Below the pieces are notes generated by a model that was not told where the DNA came from, ran no database searches, and was given only the letters and a program-made list of their open reading frames with translations. DNA of 64,000 bases, taken from assembly GCF_011602485.2 (NCBI RefSeq), contig NZ_CP050022.2, forward strand, positions 1,942,001-2,006,000. The letters are read 5' to 3'. A program made the translations under genes and the position numbers. Of this stretch, positions 33,438-42,376 are shown piece after piece (the stretch's first letter is position 1; every line of letters begins with the position of its first letter). The DNA is from Bradyrhizobium sp. 1(2017) (lineage in GTDB: Bacteria > Pseudomonadota > Alphaproteobacteria > Rhizobiales > Xanthobacteraceae).

Positions 33438-36400
33438 ATGACGACTACCTCAGCAGCGACCGTCGGCGTGAATGTCAGCGGCGCGGAGTATTCATGGATG
33501 CCCTTCGTAGGGGCTGGGGATCTCGATTATCTTGCGAGCCAAGGCGTCTCGCTCATTCGTTTGCCGATTAGCTGGGAGAGGATGCAGCCGACGTTGAACG
33601 GTCCCCTCGATCCCACCTACCTGTCAGGCCTGGAGACCGTCCTGAGCGAAGCTGCGGCTCGCGACATCAAGGTCATTATCGACCTTCACAACTATGGTAG
33701 ATACAACCTTAACTATGCAGCAGATGCCGCTGCGAACTACGGGATTGTTGCTCCTAACGCTGCAGGTTCTTCGGTGATCGGATCGTCCGAGGTTCCCGTA
33801 TCAGCATTTGCCGATTTCTGGAGCTTGCTGGCTGGCCAATTGAGCGGACATGCCGGTCTGGCCGGATATGATATCATGAACGAGCCCTACAACATGGGGA
33901 GCTCGACGATCTGGCCCGAAGCGGCCCAAGCGGCTGTCGATGCTATCCGGGCAGCCGACATGAAGACGCCTATTTATGTCGAGGGTTACCAATGGGCGAG
34001 TGCGGAGAATTGGCTGGTTCACAACGCAAACCTCCACATCAATGATCCTGCCAACAAGATCATCTACGAGGCGCATCAGTATTTCGATGCCAACGGGAGT
34101 GGGCAATATGCGCAATCATACGTGCAGCAAGGGGCGACCTCGAGTTTAGGAGCAGAAGATCTTCAACCGTTTCTGGATTGGCTGGCAGCCAATAACTACC
34201 AGGGATTTGTGGGGGAGCTCGGCGTTCCCGGCAATGATTCGAACTGGACCGCACTCCTCAACAGCGCCCTCACTCAATTGCAGGCCGCCGGCGTGTCCAG
34301 CACTGTGTGGAACTACGTCTACGCAGACCCTTCTGGGAAAAATTCGTGGTGGCCGGTCGCAGACTCCATGAGCATCAATCCCAAGGAGGGATGGGGGGCG
34401 GCGACGATGGAAGCCATTTTCGCGCATTCGGCTCCGACCGTGGTCTCGTTCTCGCCGGACAGTGCAGTGGCCGGCGATGGCATCACCAATGTCAACCACG
34501 TCACGCTGACGGGAACGGCGGCCGCCGGCGCCACGGTCCAGGTGTTCGACGGGGCGAAGCAGATCGGGACGTCGATCGCCAATGCGAGCGGCGACTGGAG
34601 CTTCGCCACCGGCAAGCTGGCCGATGGCAGCCATGCTTTCACGAGCAAAGCGGTGAACGCGGCGGGCAACGTCAGCGCGACGTCCGCGGCGTTGACCGTG
34701 ACCGTGGATACCGTGGCACCCTCGGCTCCAACGGTGGCTTCGTTCTCGCCGGACAGCGCAGTGGCGGGCGATGGCATCACCAATGTCAACCACGTCACGC
34801 TGACGGGTACGGCGGCGGCCGGCGCCACGGTCCAGGTGTTCGATGGGGCGAAGCAGATCGGGACTTCGACCGCGAATGCGAACGGCGCCTGGAGTTTTGC
34901 TACCAGCACGCTGGTTGATGGCAACCACGCTTTCACGAGCAAGGCGGTGGACGCGGCGGGCAATGTCAGCGCAGCGTCCAAGGCGCTGACCGTGACGGTG
35001 GACACCGTGGCGCCCTCGGCTCCGACTGTGGCCTCGTTCTCTCCGGACAGCGCAGTGGCGGGCGACGGTATCACCAATGCCAACCGCGTCACGCTGACGG
35101 GAACGGCGGCGGCGGGAGCCACAGTCCAGGTGTTCGACGGAGCGAAGCAAATCGGGACTTCGATCGCGAATGCGAACGGCACCTGGAATTTTGCCACCAG
35201 CACGCTGGTTGATGGCAACCACGCCTTCACGAGCAAGGCGGTGGACGCGGCGGGCAATGTCAGCGCAGCGTCCAAGGCGCTGACCGTGACGGTGGACACC
35301 GTGGCGCCCTCGGCTCCGACGGTGGCGTCGTTCTCTCCGGACAGCGGAGCGGCGGGCGACGGTATCACCAATGCCAACCACGTCACGCTGACGGGAATGG
35401 CGGCGGCCGGAGCCACAGTCCAGGTGTTCGACGGGGCAAAGCAAATCGGGACTTCGACCGCGAATGCGAACGGTACCTGGAGTTTTGCTACTGGTACCCT
35501 GGCCGACGGGGTTCACGCGTTTACCAGCAAAGCGATTGATGCCGCAGGCAACCACAGCGCTGTGTCTGCGGAGTTCGACTTGACGGTGAACTCAACTTGG
35601 TCCGGTTCTGCCACTTCGGTCGGTCAGGTCAATGGCCATGGCGAAGCGATGTCGACCGAACTTGTTACTTTCGAGGGAAATACCGCCAAAACAATCCGTC
35701 TGGACTCGAAGGGATCCATGCTCGGCGCTGAGGTTTGGACCTCTGATGGAGCAAGTGCCACAACCACGTATTTCAACGATGCTTGGCACCGAACAAAAGC
35801 CGATGTCACCACTGTGAGCGGCAATCAGTCTCAAACCGTACATTTGGACGCCGGCTGGCACGTAGTTGGCGCGGAATTGACGACAGTGAATGCGAATAGC
35901 GCCACGACTATTCAGTTCAATGCCGCGTGGCAGCAAATTGGAGCCGAAATATCGACGATCAATGGCTCCACGAGGCAGACGCTGTATTTCGACGAAAAAT
36001 GGGTCATGACCGGGGCGCAGATTACGACTGTTGAGGGTAATGCCACGACTGCCATGTCTTTTGATACGAATTGGAAAATGACTGGTGCAGTCGTGTCGAC
36101 CCCGGATGCCGCTACATCTTTTGATGGAAATTGGCATCAGACACCGACCAATTCGTCCGCCGGACGATCGGATCTCACTGTAATGAGTGGCACTGCGGAG
36201 AACGACGTCTTTGTCTTTCACGGCGAATTTGGAAACAGCGTGATCAGAAACTTCCAAGCGCTTGGTGCAAGCCACGATGTCATCCAAATCGACCAATCGA
36301 CTTTTGGCGATTTCAGCGCAGTCATGGCGAACGCTGTTCAAAGCGGCGATCATGTGGTTATCACGGCGCACGAGGGCTCCATCATTCTCGAGGGAATGCA

Positions 36401-36440
36401 ACTCGCGGACTTGAACCGCTACGATTTTCACCTGGTTTAG
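33438..36440 (+). CDS. Secreted GH5 endoglucanase-like protein with Ig-like and 24-residue repeats
   Basis: The 1000-residue protein has four parts. A GH5 catalytic domain (5-330) has acid/base E149 in YDIMNEPY and nucleophile E260 in FVGELGVPG. Four tandem Ig-like domains of 98 residues (332-723) follow, then about six repeats of roughly 24 residues with a T-x-x-GN...F-x-x-x-W-x-x-x-GA pattern. The C-terminal domain is NDVFVF...VIRNFQALGASHDVIQI...FHLV. There is no Sec signal. The C-terminal domain matches that of the protein at 58434 and resembles type I secretion targeting regions. It probably cleaves a beta-glucan or the EPS outside the cell. ATG 33438 has GACGAG upstream. Confidence 0.85.
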   Translation: MTTTSAATVGVNVSGAEYSWMPFVGAGDLDYLASQGVSLIRLPISWERMQPTLNGPLDPTYLSGLETVLSEAAARDIKVIIDLHNYGRYNLNYAADAAANYGIVAPNAAGSSVIGSSEVPVSAFADFWSLLAGQLSGHAGLAGYDIMNEPYNMGSSTIWPEAAQAAVDAIRAADMKTPIYVEGYQWASAENWLVHNANLHINDPANKIIYEAHQYFDANGSGQYAQSYVQQGATSSLGAEDLQPFLDWLAANNYQGFVGELGVPGNDSNWTALLNSALTQLQAAGVSSTVWNYVYADPSGKNSWWPVADSMSINPKEGWGAATMEAIFAHSAPTVVSFSPDSAVAGDGITNVNHVTLTGTAAAGATVQVFDGAKQIGTSIANASGDWSFATGKLADGSHAFTSKAVNAAGNVSATSAALTVTVDTVAPSAPTVASFSPDSAVAGDGITNVNHVTLTGTAAAGATVQVFDGAKQIGTSTANANGAWSFATSTLVDGNHAFTSKAVDAAGNVSAASKALTVTVDTVAPSAPTVASFSPDSAVAGDGITNANRVTLTGTAAAGATVQVFDGAKQIGTSIANANGTWNFATSTLVDGNHAFTSKAVDAAGNVSAASKALTVTVDTVAPSAPTVASFSPDSGAAGDGITNANHVTLTGMAAAGATVQVFDGAKQIGTSTANANGTWSFATGTLADGVHAFTSKAIDAAGNHSAVSAEFDLTVNSTWSGSATSVGQVNGHGEAMSTELVTFEGNTAKTIRLDSKGSMLGAEVWTSDGASATTTYFNDAWHRTKADVTTVSGNQSQTVHLDAGWHVVGAELTTVNANSATTIQFNAAWQQIGAEISTINGSTRQTLYFDEKWVMTGAQITTVEGNATTAMSFDTNWKMTGAVVSTPDAATSFDGNWHQTPTNSSAGRSDLTVMSGTAENDVFVFHGEFGNSVIRNFQALGASHDVIQIDQSTFGDFSAVMANAVQSGDHVVITAHEGSIILEGMQLADLNRYDFHLV
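34431..35606 (+). repeat. Four tandem 294-bp repeats encoding Ig-like domains
   Basis: The unit begins at APTV-SFSPDS and is 98 codons long. Copies 2 and 3 share long identical DNA: the stretch at about 34945-35026 recurs at about 35239-35320. Such near-identity points to recent duplication or gene conversion. Confidence 0.85.
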
Positions 36441-37074
36441 GAGGAAGCGTTGGAGAGCCGTGTATGAAGCGAGATGCACGTCGACAAGTTGCGAGCTCAG
36501 GCCGTTGCCTGGCCTGATAACTCAGCTCCGCCCGTTTGCCCTCGAACCCATTCGACCGGATGGCCTCGTGAACGTCGTCTTGGTACCACCCTCTCTTGGC
36601 TATGGCGATTTCGATGATCGAGGCCAAGTCAATTTCGCCGGTTCTTCGATCGCGCTCGGGGAGAACACGAACCGCATGGATGAGCTAGCGGTGCATATCA
36701 CTGGCAATTGACAGGTCCGGACGACGAGGTAAACAGCGGGAACGGATCCACGACAGATACCGTTCGAGTTTACCTTTTCAGCGGTCGGGGGTTGACCGAG
36801 GCATCCGACATATCCAAAAAGGGATATATCTTAGCTCGGCGCGGTGCACTCAGCTGAATATTTCATGCTGCGATCGCTATTGTTTGAACAAGGAATGGCA
36901 TGCAAAAGCAGGTCGCTTTAATCTCGCGCCTGGCGGGACAGGACGGCGCTGATCTTGCTGAACACCTGATCTCATTCTTCCATACCAAACCACGTCCCAT
37001 GTGGAACACTCGTTCGAAGACCATTTTGCGGGGGAAGCGCGGCCAGGGATCTCACGGCGAACTGGGAGGTCACG
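36441..37074. other. Intergenic region with a gmd remnant
   Basis: About 630 bases lie between the secreted GH5 gene and fcl. The only recognisable element is the broken gmd start at 36900. The rest (36441-36899) has short frames on both strands that I cannot support as genes. The stretch at 36770-36890 is AT-rich and may hold a promoter. Confidence 0.45.
36900..36971 (+). pseudogene. Remnant of a GDP-mannose 4,6-dehydratase gene
   Basis: The frame from ATG 36900 reads MQKQVALISRLAGQDGADLA followed by EHLI, then becomes unrelated. It lines up with the gmd start [20 protein letters not shown] and ELLL: ALI, GQDGA and LAE with correct spacing are kept, while the TGxTGxxG loop is damaged to SRLAGQDG. 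Only about 24 codons survive. It sits just upstream of fcl, the normal place for gmd in gmd-fcl operons. The intact gmd is now at 38233 on the other strand. Confidence 0.6.
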
Positions 37075-38016
37075 ATGGCCGCTGCTCCATTTGAACTGAA
37101 GGGTAAGAGCGTCTACGTCGCGGGCCACAACGGCATGGTGGGAGCGGCATTGACGCGTCGGCTTGCGCGGGAGGATGTTCGTCTCGTGACGGTCGATCGT
37201 AGCAAGGTCGATTTACGCGACCAATCCAAGGTGTTCCGCTGGTTTGCTGAAGTGCGGCCGCAGGTGATCTTTCTTGCCGCAGCCAAGGTAGGTGGCATCG
37301 TCGCCAACGATACTCTGCGCGCTGAGTACATCTACGACAACATCGCTATCGCAGCGAACGTAATCCACGCGGCGCATCTCAATGGCGCGGAAAAATTGAT
37401 GTTTCTGGGTTCGTCCTGCATATATCCAAAACTTGCTGCGCAACCCTTGCGTGAAGATTCGGTGCTGACGGGGCCCCTCGAGCCAACCAACGAGCCTTAT
37501 GCAATTGCGAAGATCGCTGGGATCAAGATGGTGGAAGCTTATCGCAGCCAGTACGGTTCTGACTTTATCAGTGTCATGCCGACAAACCTTTATGGTCCCG
37601 GCGACAACTATCATCCGGAATATAGTCACGTCGTTGCGGCCTTGATTCGCCGCTTCCACGAGGCGAAGTTGGCAAACGCAACAAGCGTCACGATCTGGGG
37701 CACGGGCGCGCCGCGTCGTGAATTCCTTTACGTGGATGACATGGCAGATGCCTGCGTGCACCTGATGAAGACTTTCTCAGGTCCCGAGCTGGTCAATATT
37801 GGCGTGGGTAAGGACATCACAATCGCCGAATTCGCGCGCATCGTTGCCGCCATCGTCGGCTATCGCGGAGAGGTAACGTTCGATCACTCGCGCCCTGACG
37901 GTACGCCCCGTAAAATGCTCGATGTTACGCGACTGGAGAAGCTCGGCTGGCGTGCTCAGACTTCACTTACGGATGGGATCGAACTCGCCTATCAGGCGTA
38001 TCTGTCGGCTGGGTAG
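37075..38016 (+). CDS. fcl: GDP-L-fucose synthase
   Basis: A 313-residue short-chain dehydrogenase-type enzyme that converts GDP-4-keto-6-deoxymannose to GDP-L-fucose by epimerisation and NADPH reduction. It has the nucleotide-binding GHNGMVGAAL loop, FLAAAKVGGI, FLGSSCIYPKLAAQP, the catalytic Y-x-x-x-K as EPYAIAKIAG, and NLYGPGDNYHPEYSHVVAAL. The length is normal. GGGAGG precedes the ATG at 37075. It needs Gmd, encoded convergently at 38233. Fucose, or a related 6-deoxyhexose, is therefore a likely component of a polymer made here. Confidence 0.93.
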   Translation: MAAAPFELKGKSVYVAGHNGMVGAALTRRLAREDVRLVTVDRSKVDLRDQSKVFRWFAEVRPQVIFLAAAKVGGIVANDTLRAEYIYDNIAIAANVIHAAHLNGAEKLMFLGSSCIYPKLAAQPLREDSVLTGPLEPTNEPYAIAKIAGIKMVEAYRSQYGSDFISVMPTNLYGPGDNYHPEYSHVVAALIRRFHEAKLANATSVTIWGTGAPRREFLYVDDMADACVHLMKTFSGPELVNIGVGKDITIAEFARIVAAIVGYRGEVTFDHSRPDGTPRKMLDVTRLEKLGWRAQTSLTDGIELAYQAYLSAG

Positions 38017-38232
38017 CTCCCTACTGAAAGCTCAGTTGCAGAAGTGGCCGTAGGCTTCGTCCATGTCGCATGGGGTGGCCGGAATCGCAGGATTGCCTCG
38101 CGCGAATCCCGCAGGCGATACCGGCCGGAATGAAAGTTCGATCGCAACTCTCATCATTGGTGTTGATAGAGCTCTCGCGAAGCGTACCAACATGCTTGTT
38201 TTATTTATCTCCATGCATTGGAGAGGCTCGGA

Positions 38233-39324
38233 CTATTCGTGCCTGGCAAAGTAGCGGAATCCGTGTTTCTTGATGATCTCGTCGCGCTTGGCGGATTCGA
38301 GGTCTTCCTTCATCATTTCTCGAACAAGGCTTTCGAACGACGTCTTGGGCTCCCAGCCGAGCTTCTGCTTGGCCTTTGACGGATCACCGAGGAGCGTCGC
38401 GACCTCGGTAGGACGGAAGTAGCGCGGATCGACCGAAACAACGCATTTTCCCGTAGCAGCGTCGTATCCCTTTTCTTCGACGCCGCTTCCTTCCCATCGA
38501 ATTGTCATGTCGATTTCGCTTGCGGCGACGTTGACAAAATCTCGGACAGAGTGCTGCACTCCGGTAGCAATCACGAAATCTTCCGGCTTATCCTGCTGCA
38601 GCATCAGCCATTGCATCTCGACATAGTCACGCGCGTGTCCCCAATCGCGCAGGGCGTCCAGGTTGCCCAGATAAAGCCGCTCCTGCAGTCCCAGATGGAT
38701 GCGCGCCATAGCACGCGTGATCTTTCGGGTCACGAAGGTTTCGCCTCGGACCGGAGATTCGTGGTTAAAGAGAATGCCGTTGCAAGCGTACATCTCGTAG
38801 GCCTCACGGTAGTTCACCGTGATCCAATAGGCATAAAGCTTGGCGACCGCATACGGTGAGCGGGGATAGAAGGGCGTGGTCTCCTTTTGGGGAATCTCCT
38901 GGACCAAGCCGTACAGTTCAGACGTTGAGGCCTGATAGAAGCGCGCCTTCCTCTCCAGGCCGGTAATGCGCATAGCCTCAAGGATGCGCAACGTGCCAAG
39001 GGCGTCGGAATTCGCCGTGTATTCGGGTTCCTCGAACGAAACCGCAACGTGGCTCTGCGCCGCGAGATTGTAGATCTCGTCCGGCTGCACCTGACCAACG
39101 ATCCGGATCAGACTCGAGGAATCCGTGAGATCGCCGTAGTGAAGCCGGAACGGCGGATCGGGCTCATGCGGATCGAGATACAGATGATCAATACGATCGG
39201 TGTTGAAGAGGGAAGTCCGGCGCTTGATGCCGTGGACCTCGTAACCCTTCTGCAAAAGAAGTTCCGCCAAATAAGCGCCGTCCTGGCCGGTGACGCCGGT
39301 AATAAGTGCCCGTTTCTTTGTCAT
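38233..39324 (-). CDS. gmd: GDP-mannose 4,6-dehydratase
   Basis: The 363-residue enzyme turns GDP-D-mannose into GDP-4-keto-6-deoxy-D-mannose. It has [15 protein letters not shown] for NADP binding, [40 protein letters not shown] and the catalytic Tyr-Lys pair in [12 protein letters not shown], plus [17 protein letters not shown]. Length and motifs are complete. It is convergent with fcl rather than in the usual gmd-fcl order, and a gmd remnant sits in the usual place (36900). The product feeds fcl and, in other bacteria, D-rhamnose or perosamine synthesis. Confidence 0.95.
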   Translation of the reverse strand: MTKKRALITGVTGQDGAYLAELLLQKGYEVHGIKRRTSLFNTDRIDHLYLDPHEPDPPFRLHYGDLTDSSSLIRIVGQVQPDEIYNLAAQSHVAVSFEEPEYTANSDALGTLRILEAMRITGLERKARFYQASTSELYGLVQEIPQKETTPFYPRSPYAVAKLYAYWITVNYREAYEMYACNGILFNHESPVRGETFVTRKITRAMARIHLGLQERLYLGNLDALRDWGHARDYVEMQWLMLQQDKPEDFVIATGVQHSVRDFVNVAASEIDMTIRWEGSGVEEKGYDAATGKCVVSVDPRYFRPTEVATLLGDPSKAKQKLGWEPKTSFESLVREMMKEDLESAKRDEIIKKHGFRYFARHE

Positions 39325-39833
39325 ATCAGTCCCAAAATGGAAATTCGTGATTACACGAGATTGACCTGGTTAGGGAGGGCGGCGCAGAGCAAAAATCAAG
39401 CTTAGATTAACAACGGGGTCCAGCGGCGGTGCTGCGTTTGGCAGCAGGCCGACCACCAAATCTTCGATCCGCGCGCAAAAGGGCCGTCAGACCGGGCCAG
39501 GCTCTAGCCGATCGGCGCCTGTTTGCGAGCTCGCAGGAGCAGGGGCTTTGGATCTGATCCCTGTTCGCGGCCTGTCATCGGCAACGATCGGAAGCTGCCG
39601 ACCGTCACGCCGAAGTTCGGAAAATCACATCTCGAATGCCGCGCGGCTTTGGCGCGCGAGGCGCGAGCAAGCCTGTCTCAGGCCCTCATGGCGAACTTCC
39701 CTGTTATCCTGGTCAGACATATTCGTGCGATTGCTCTTTCGCGGCACGGCGTGCGCTCAAGCAAAACGGCCGCCACTCGGTTATCCCGAGTGGCGGCCGT
39801 CGTCAGTCGAACTTGACTTGGCGGAGCCGGTGC
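39325..39833. other. Intergenic region with terminator
   Basis: About 500 bases lie between gmd and a small secreted gene. They hold the terminator at 39766-39800 and presumably the gmd promoter near 39330-39420, where the sequence is AT-rich. I cannot support a gene here. Confidence 0.45.
39766..39800 (-). terminator. Intrinsic terminator of the small secreted gene
   Basis: ACGGCCGCCACTCGG and CCGAGTGGCGGCCGT form a perfect 15-bp stem with a 5-base loop. On the minus strand it is followed by TTTTGC, so it ends transcription from the gene at 39834. Confidence 0.85.
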
Positions 39834-40100
39834 TTACCGGACGTACCAATATCCCCACCAGCGTTGAGACACGGGCCGTGCCTGTGCCTTCATGGCTGCG
39901 ACTTCCTCGACGGGGCGAAGCTGGGGGCCGTAGATCGCGGGCGGATAAACGTCATCCCACAGCACGAGACCGCCTTGGGCGGCGGCCGCTCGCTGATGTC
40001 CCGGAGCAACGGCGAGCTCGGCGGCCGGCGCGACAGATGCCGTCAGGGCGAGGCCAAGAGCGGACAGGGCAATGGATGGAATAAGGGCCCGGAAAGTCAT
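39834..40100 (-). CDS. Small secreted protein
   Basis: An 88-residue protein has a signal peptide (MTFRALIPSIALSALGLALT, cleaved near APAAE) and a short mature part that ends in tryptophans and tyrosines (VSQRWWGYWYVR). The ATG at 40100 is preferred to upstream starts because the signal peptide then begins the protein and AGAGGGG lies about 8 bases upstream. A strong terminator follows, which supports expression. Function unknown. Confidence 0.65.
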   Translation of the reverse strand: MTFRALIPSIALSALGLALTASVAPAAELAVAPGHQRAAAAQGGLVLWDDVYPPAIYGPQLRPVEEVAAMKAQARPVSQRWWGYWYVR

Positions 40101-40480
40101 TGGATTGAATCCCCTCTGAAATGCGATGCGAATAATGCGACGGCGGCCGGTCGGTTGCAAGGGCATCGGTCGATCGATCTGCCCGAAATCCTCGTTGCGG
40201 ACACACGTCGGTCCGCCCGACCACCAGGTCGCGCGGGCAGCTCTCTCATAAGGATGTCTCTTTGATAGAGAGTGTGGTCGCCATATCAACAGTTCTCGGT
40301 GTTCGTCGCCGATCCGACGGAACGTGGTGATGGTCGAGATGCGTGGCACGAGCGCTGCATGCATGCGTACGTACAAGAGATCGGACATTGAACAATCTTT
40401 CGGCGCTCATGAGTCATCGAGAACCATCATGTCGACACACTGCTCGCTCTTGATGAGTCGGACTATCCAGGGCGACTCTC
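40101..40480. other. Divergent intergenic region
   Basis: About 380 bases lie between the diverging small genes at 40100 and 40481. No gene is supported; promoters for both are expected here, but no site is distinctive. Confidence 0.4.
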
Positions 40481-40648
40481 ATGACTTCTGCGTTTTTCTC
40501 CGCTTCCATCTTCGGCGCTGGCCTCATCCTCGGATACGCGCTGCGCGCCTGGCGCGTCCAACGACGCGGTGCGAGCTCGTCCTACGGCGCCTCGCGCCAG
40601 ACGCCCGAGCCCACCTCGACGTTCGGCCACGCCCGACGAGCCTTTTAG
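40481..40648 (+). CDS. 55-residue single-helix membrane protein
   Basis: The frame encodes MTSAFFSASIFGAGLILGYA, then LRAWRVQRRGASSS and a polar tail ending GHARRAF. It has one N-terminal membrane helix with a basic cytoplasmic flank. AGGGCGA lies a few bases upstream of the ATG. It precedes the DAPRR-family gene at 40708, as another small membrane gene precedes the other DAPRR gene at 3783. Function unknown. Confidence 0.5.
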   Translation: MTSAFFSASIFGAGLILGYALRAWRVQRRGASSSYGASRQTPEPTSTFGHARRAF

Positions 40649-40707
40649 ATATCGTCTAGTTGGCTGTCGGCACCCAGCTTCACACTGAAACGACGGGGCA
40701 TGACGAC

Positions 40708-40989
40708 ATGAATGAGCCCAAGAACGACGCTCCACGACGTTACATCGTGGATGGCGCCGGGCAGCGCGTGCTCGTTGGTCTGACGATCTCAGAAACCATC
40801 GAGTTCGAGGCGCTGGACAAGCCGGACGCCCGCCCTGGCGCCGCCGACTTGCTCGGCGAGGCGGCGCGCGTTCGTCAGGCGAGGCATGGCGAACGTTGGG
40901 TCGAGCTCTACGTCAAGCACGAACGCGCCTGGAGCGACTGGATGGCGCAGACGCGTGCGAAACCGGAGAAGGCGCCTCTGCTCAACTAG
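40708..40989 (+). CDS. DAPRR-family small protein, copy 2
   Basis: A 93-residue soluble protein, paralogous to the one at 3783. Both have NDAPRRYIVDGAGQRVLVGL-type and HDAPRRYFVDAQGHRVLIGL-type starts, an ETIEFEALD segment and a GERWVELYVKHERAW ending. The ATG at 40708 is chosen because it aligns with the paralogue's start. It is convergent with the PPP phosphatase at 41062, whose own paralogue lies in locus 1. This recurrence ties the family to the EPS loci. Function unknown. Confidence 0.7.
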   Translation: MNEPKNDAPRRYIVDGAGQRVLVGLTISETIEFEALDKPDARPGAADLLGEAARVRQARHGERWVELYVKHERAWSDWMAQTRAKPEKAPLLN

Positions 40990-41061
40990 GGCGCGATCCG
41001 AGAAGGACGTTCCTACCTTGCGAACCGTCTCGCGTGTCGGTAGTAGACAGTCGCCGTGACG

Positions 41062-41799
41062 TCACACCGCGAGCATGCGGCTTCCCTGGATGCTCATCAG
41101 GGTGAGATTTCCGGTTGCATAGGCGCCGGTATCGATGTTGACGCGGTTCGCCAGGAATTCGGCGCTTCGGACCGGCGTATGGCCGTGCACGACATATTTG
41201 CCGAACGGCTCCTCGCTTCGCAGGAATTCTTCGCGAATCCAGAGCAGATCGCGCTCCGTCTGCTCGGCCAATGGGACGCCCGGGCGAACGCCGGCGTGAA
41301 CGAAGAAGAAGTCTCCGCAACTGAAGCTCAGCCGCAGATTGTCCAGGAATTCCAGATGTTCGGTCGGCATTGCGCGAATCAGATCGCGCAATATCGATGC
41401 CGGTTCGTCGCGCTTCAGGTCCGGAGGAGCGAGCCCGTAGGACATCAATGTCTGGGTCCCGCCGACGGCAAGCCAATCCTCGAACAGTGACGGGTCTTCG
41501 AACAGCCTCACCAGAAATGCCTCGTGGTTGCCCTTAAGGAAGACCGCATTTCCCCGACGGCTCCGCTCGACCAGGATGTCGAGCGTGGCGCGCGTGTCCG
41601 GGCCGCGATCGATGTAGTCACCCATGAAGACTTCGATCGCATAGCGCGGGCGGCTGCGAGCCACGTCGACGTCGATCACCCCCAGCATGGGCCGGAGCAG
41701 ATGCGCACAGCCGTGAATGTCCGAGATCGCATAGATGCGGACCCCTTCCGGCAAGTGCGGCTTGTGGATCGGCAGACTTGGTCGGGCGAGAGATTTCAT
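41062..41799 (-). CDS. PPP-family metallophosphatase, copy 2
   Basis: A 245-residue paralogue of the enzyme at 9123. The metal-binding motifs are SDIHGC in place of GDVHGR, GDYIDRGPDT, GNHE, VHAGVRPG and VHGHTPV. The first motif has Ser for Gly, which is tolerated in the superfamily because Asp and His remain. The ATG at 41799 (MKSLARPS) is chosen by alignment with the paralogue. Unlike copy 1, it has no membrane-anchored partner gene downstream. It lies next to the second DAPRR gene and the initiating transferase of locus 2. Confidence 0.85.
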   Translation of the reverse strand: MKSLARPSLPIHKPHLPEGVRIYAISDIHGCAHLLRPMLGVIDVDVARSRPRYAIEVFMGDYIDRGPDTRATLDILVERSRRGNAVFLKGNHEAFLVRLFEDPSLFEDWLAVGGTQTLMSYGLAPPDLKRDEPASILRDLIRAMPTEHLEFLDNLRLSFSCGDFFFVHAGVRPGVPLAEQTERDLLWIREEFLRSEEPFGKYVVHGHTPVRSAEFLANRVNIDTGAYATGNLTLMSIQGSRMLAV

Positions 41800-42376
41800 G
41801 GCGCACAATCGATCGGGTTGTCGAGACAATTTCCCCAAGTCGCCGGCACCGGAGGACTCCCCATCTGACACGACTAATTCGAGATCGCCAGGGTGGCGTC
41901 GTGGTTTTCCGGCTTGATCATGCCAAAAGAAGGGCGCGGAAGTTTTTGCCTATCTTGCATGCGACAGCCTGCGCAAAAATCGGCACGTACGAATTGCATC
42001 GCTGAAATGCAGCGCGCGGCAAAGATGCATGCCTCATGCAAAATCCAGGATACATCCGCAGATAGAAATCCATCGATATTCCCGCAAATGACTCGTTCGC
42101 GGTCTCGCGAGAGGATGGATCGCCTCAAAGATGGGCGAAGACGCGCTCGCGCGTCTGCTGCGGCATCGTATGGGATGCGGAACTTGATTCAAAATAGGGC
42201 AACGCGTCGCTGATATGTCAGCACTGTGACGAGTTTTTCAGCGCATCGAATGTCGATGCGCATTCCGTGATGGCGCATCATCCGTGCATCGCAAAAGTTT
42301 TGCGTGCGACGCCACAATGTCGCTGCGATCACTCAACACTTTCCGCGCGGGGAATTGACGAGTCTTCAGCATCACG
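41800..42376. other. Intergenic regulatory region of EPS locus 2
   Basis: About 580 bases lie between divergent genes. The right half is rich in short words such as TCGATGCGCAT, GGCGCATCAT and GTGCATCGC (42240-42300), and GCTGATATGTCAGC is an imperfect palindrome near 42207-42222. These may be operators for the transferase gene at 42377. No gene is supported. Confidence 0.4.

Noticed and set aside
34146..35555. A 469-residue minus-strand open frame
   Set aside because: It is antisense to the Ig-like repeats, with arginine/histidine-rich composition that repeats every 98 residues. It is a shadow.
34431..35606. Regular DNA repeats that could be taken for a CRISPR or satellite array
   Set aside because: The 294-bp period keeps frame and encodes Ig-like domains; there are no spacers.
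41874..42128. An 84-residue minus-strand frame with several cysteines
   Set aside because: It lies in the divergent regulatory region, lacks a ribosome site, and has no signal peptide or fold-like pattern.
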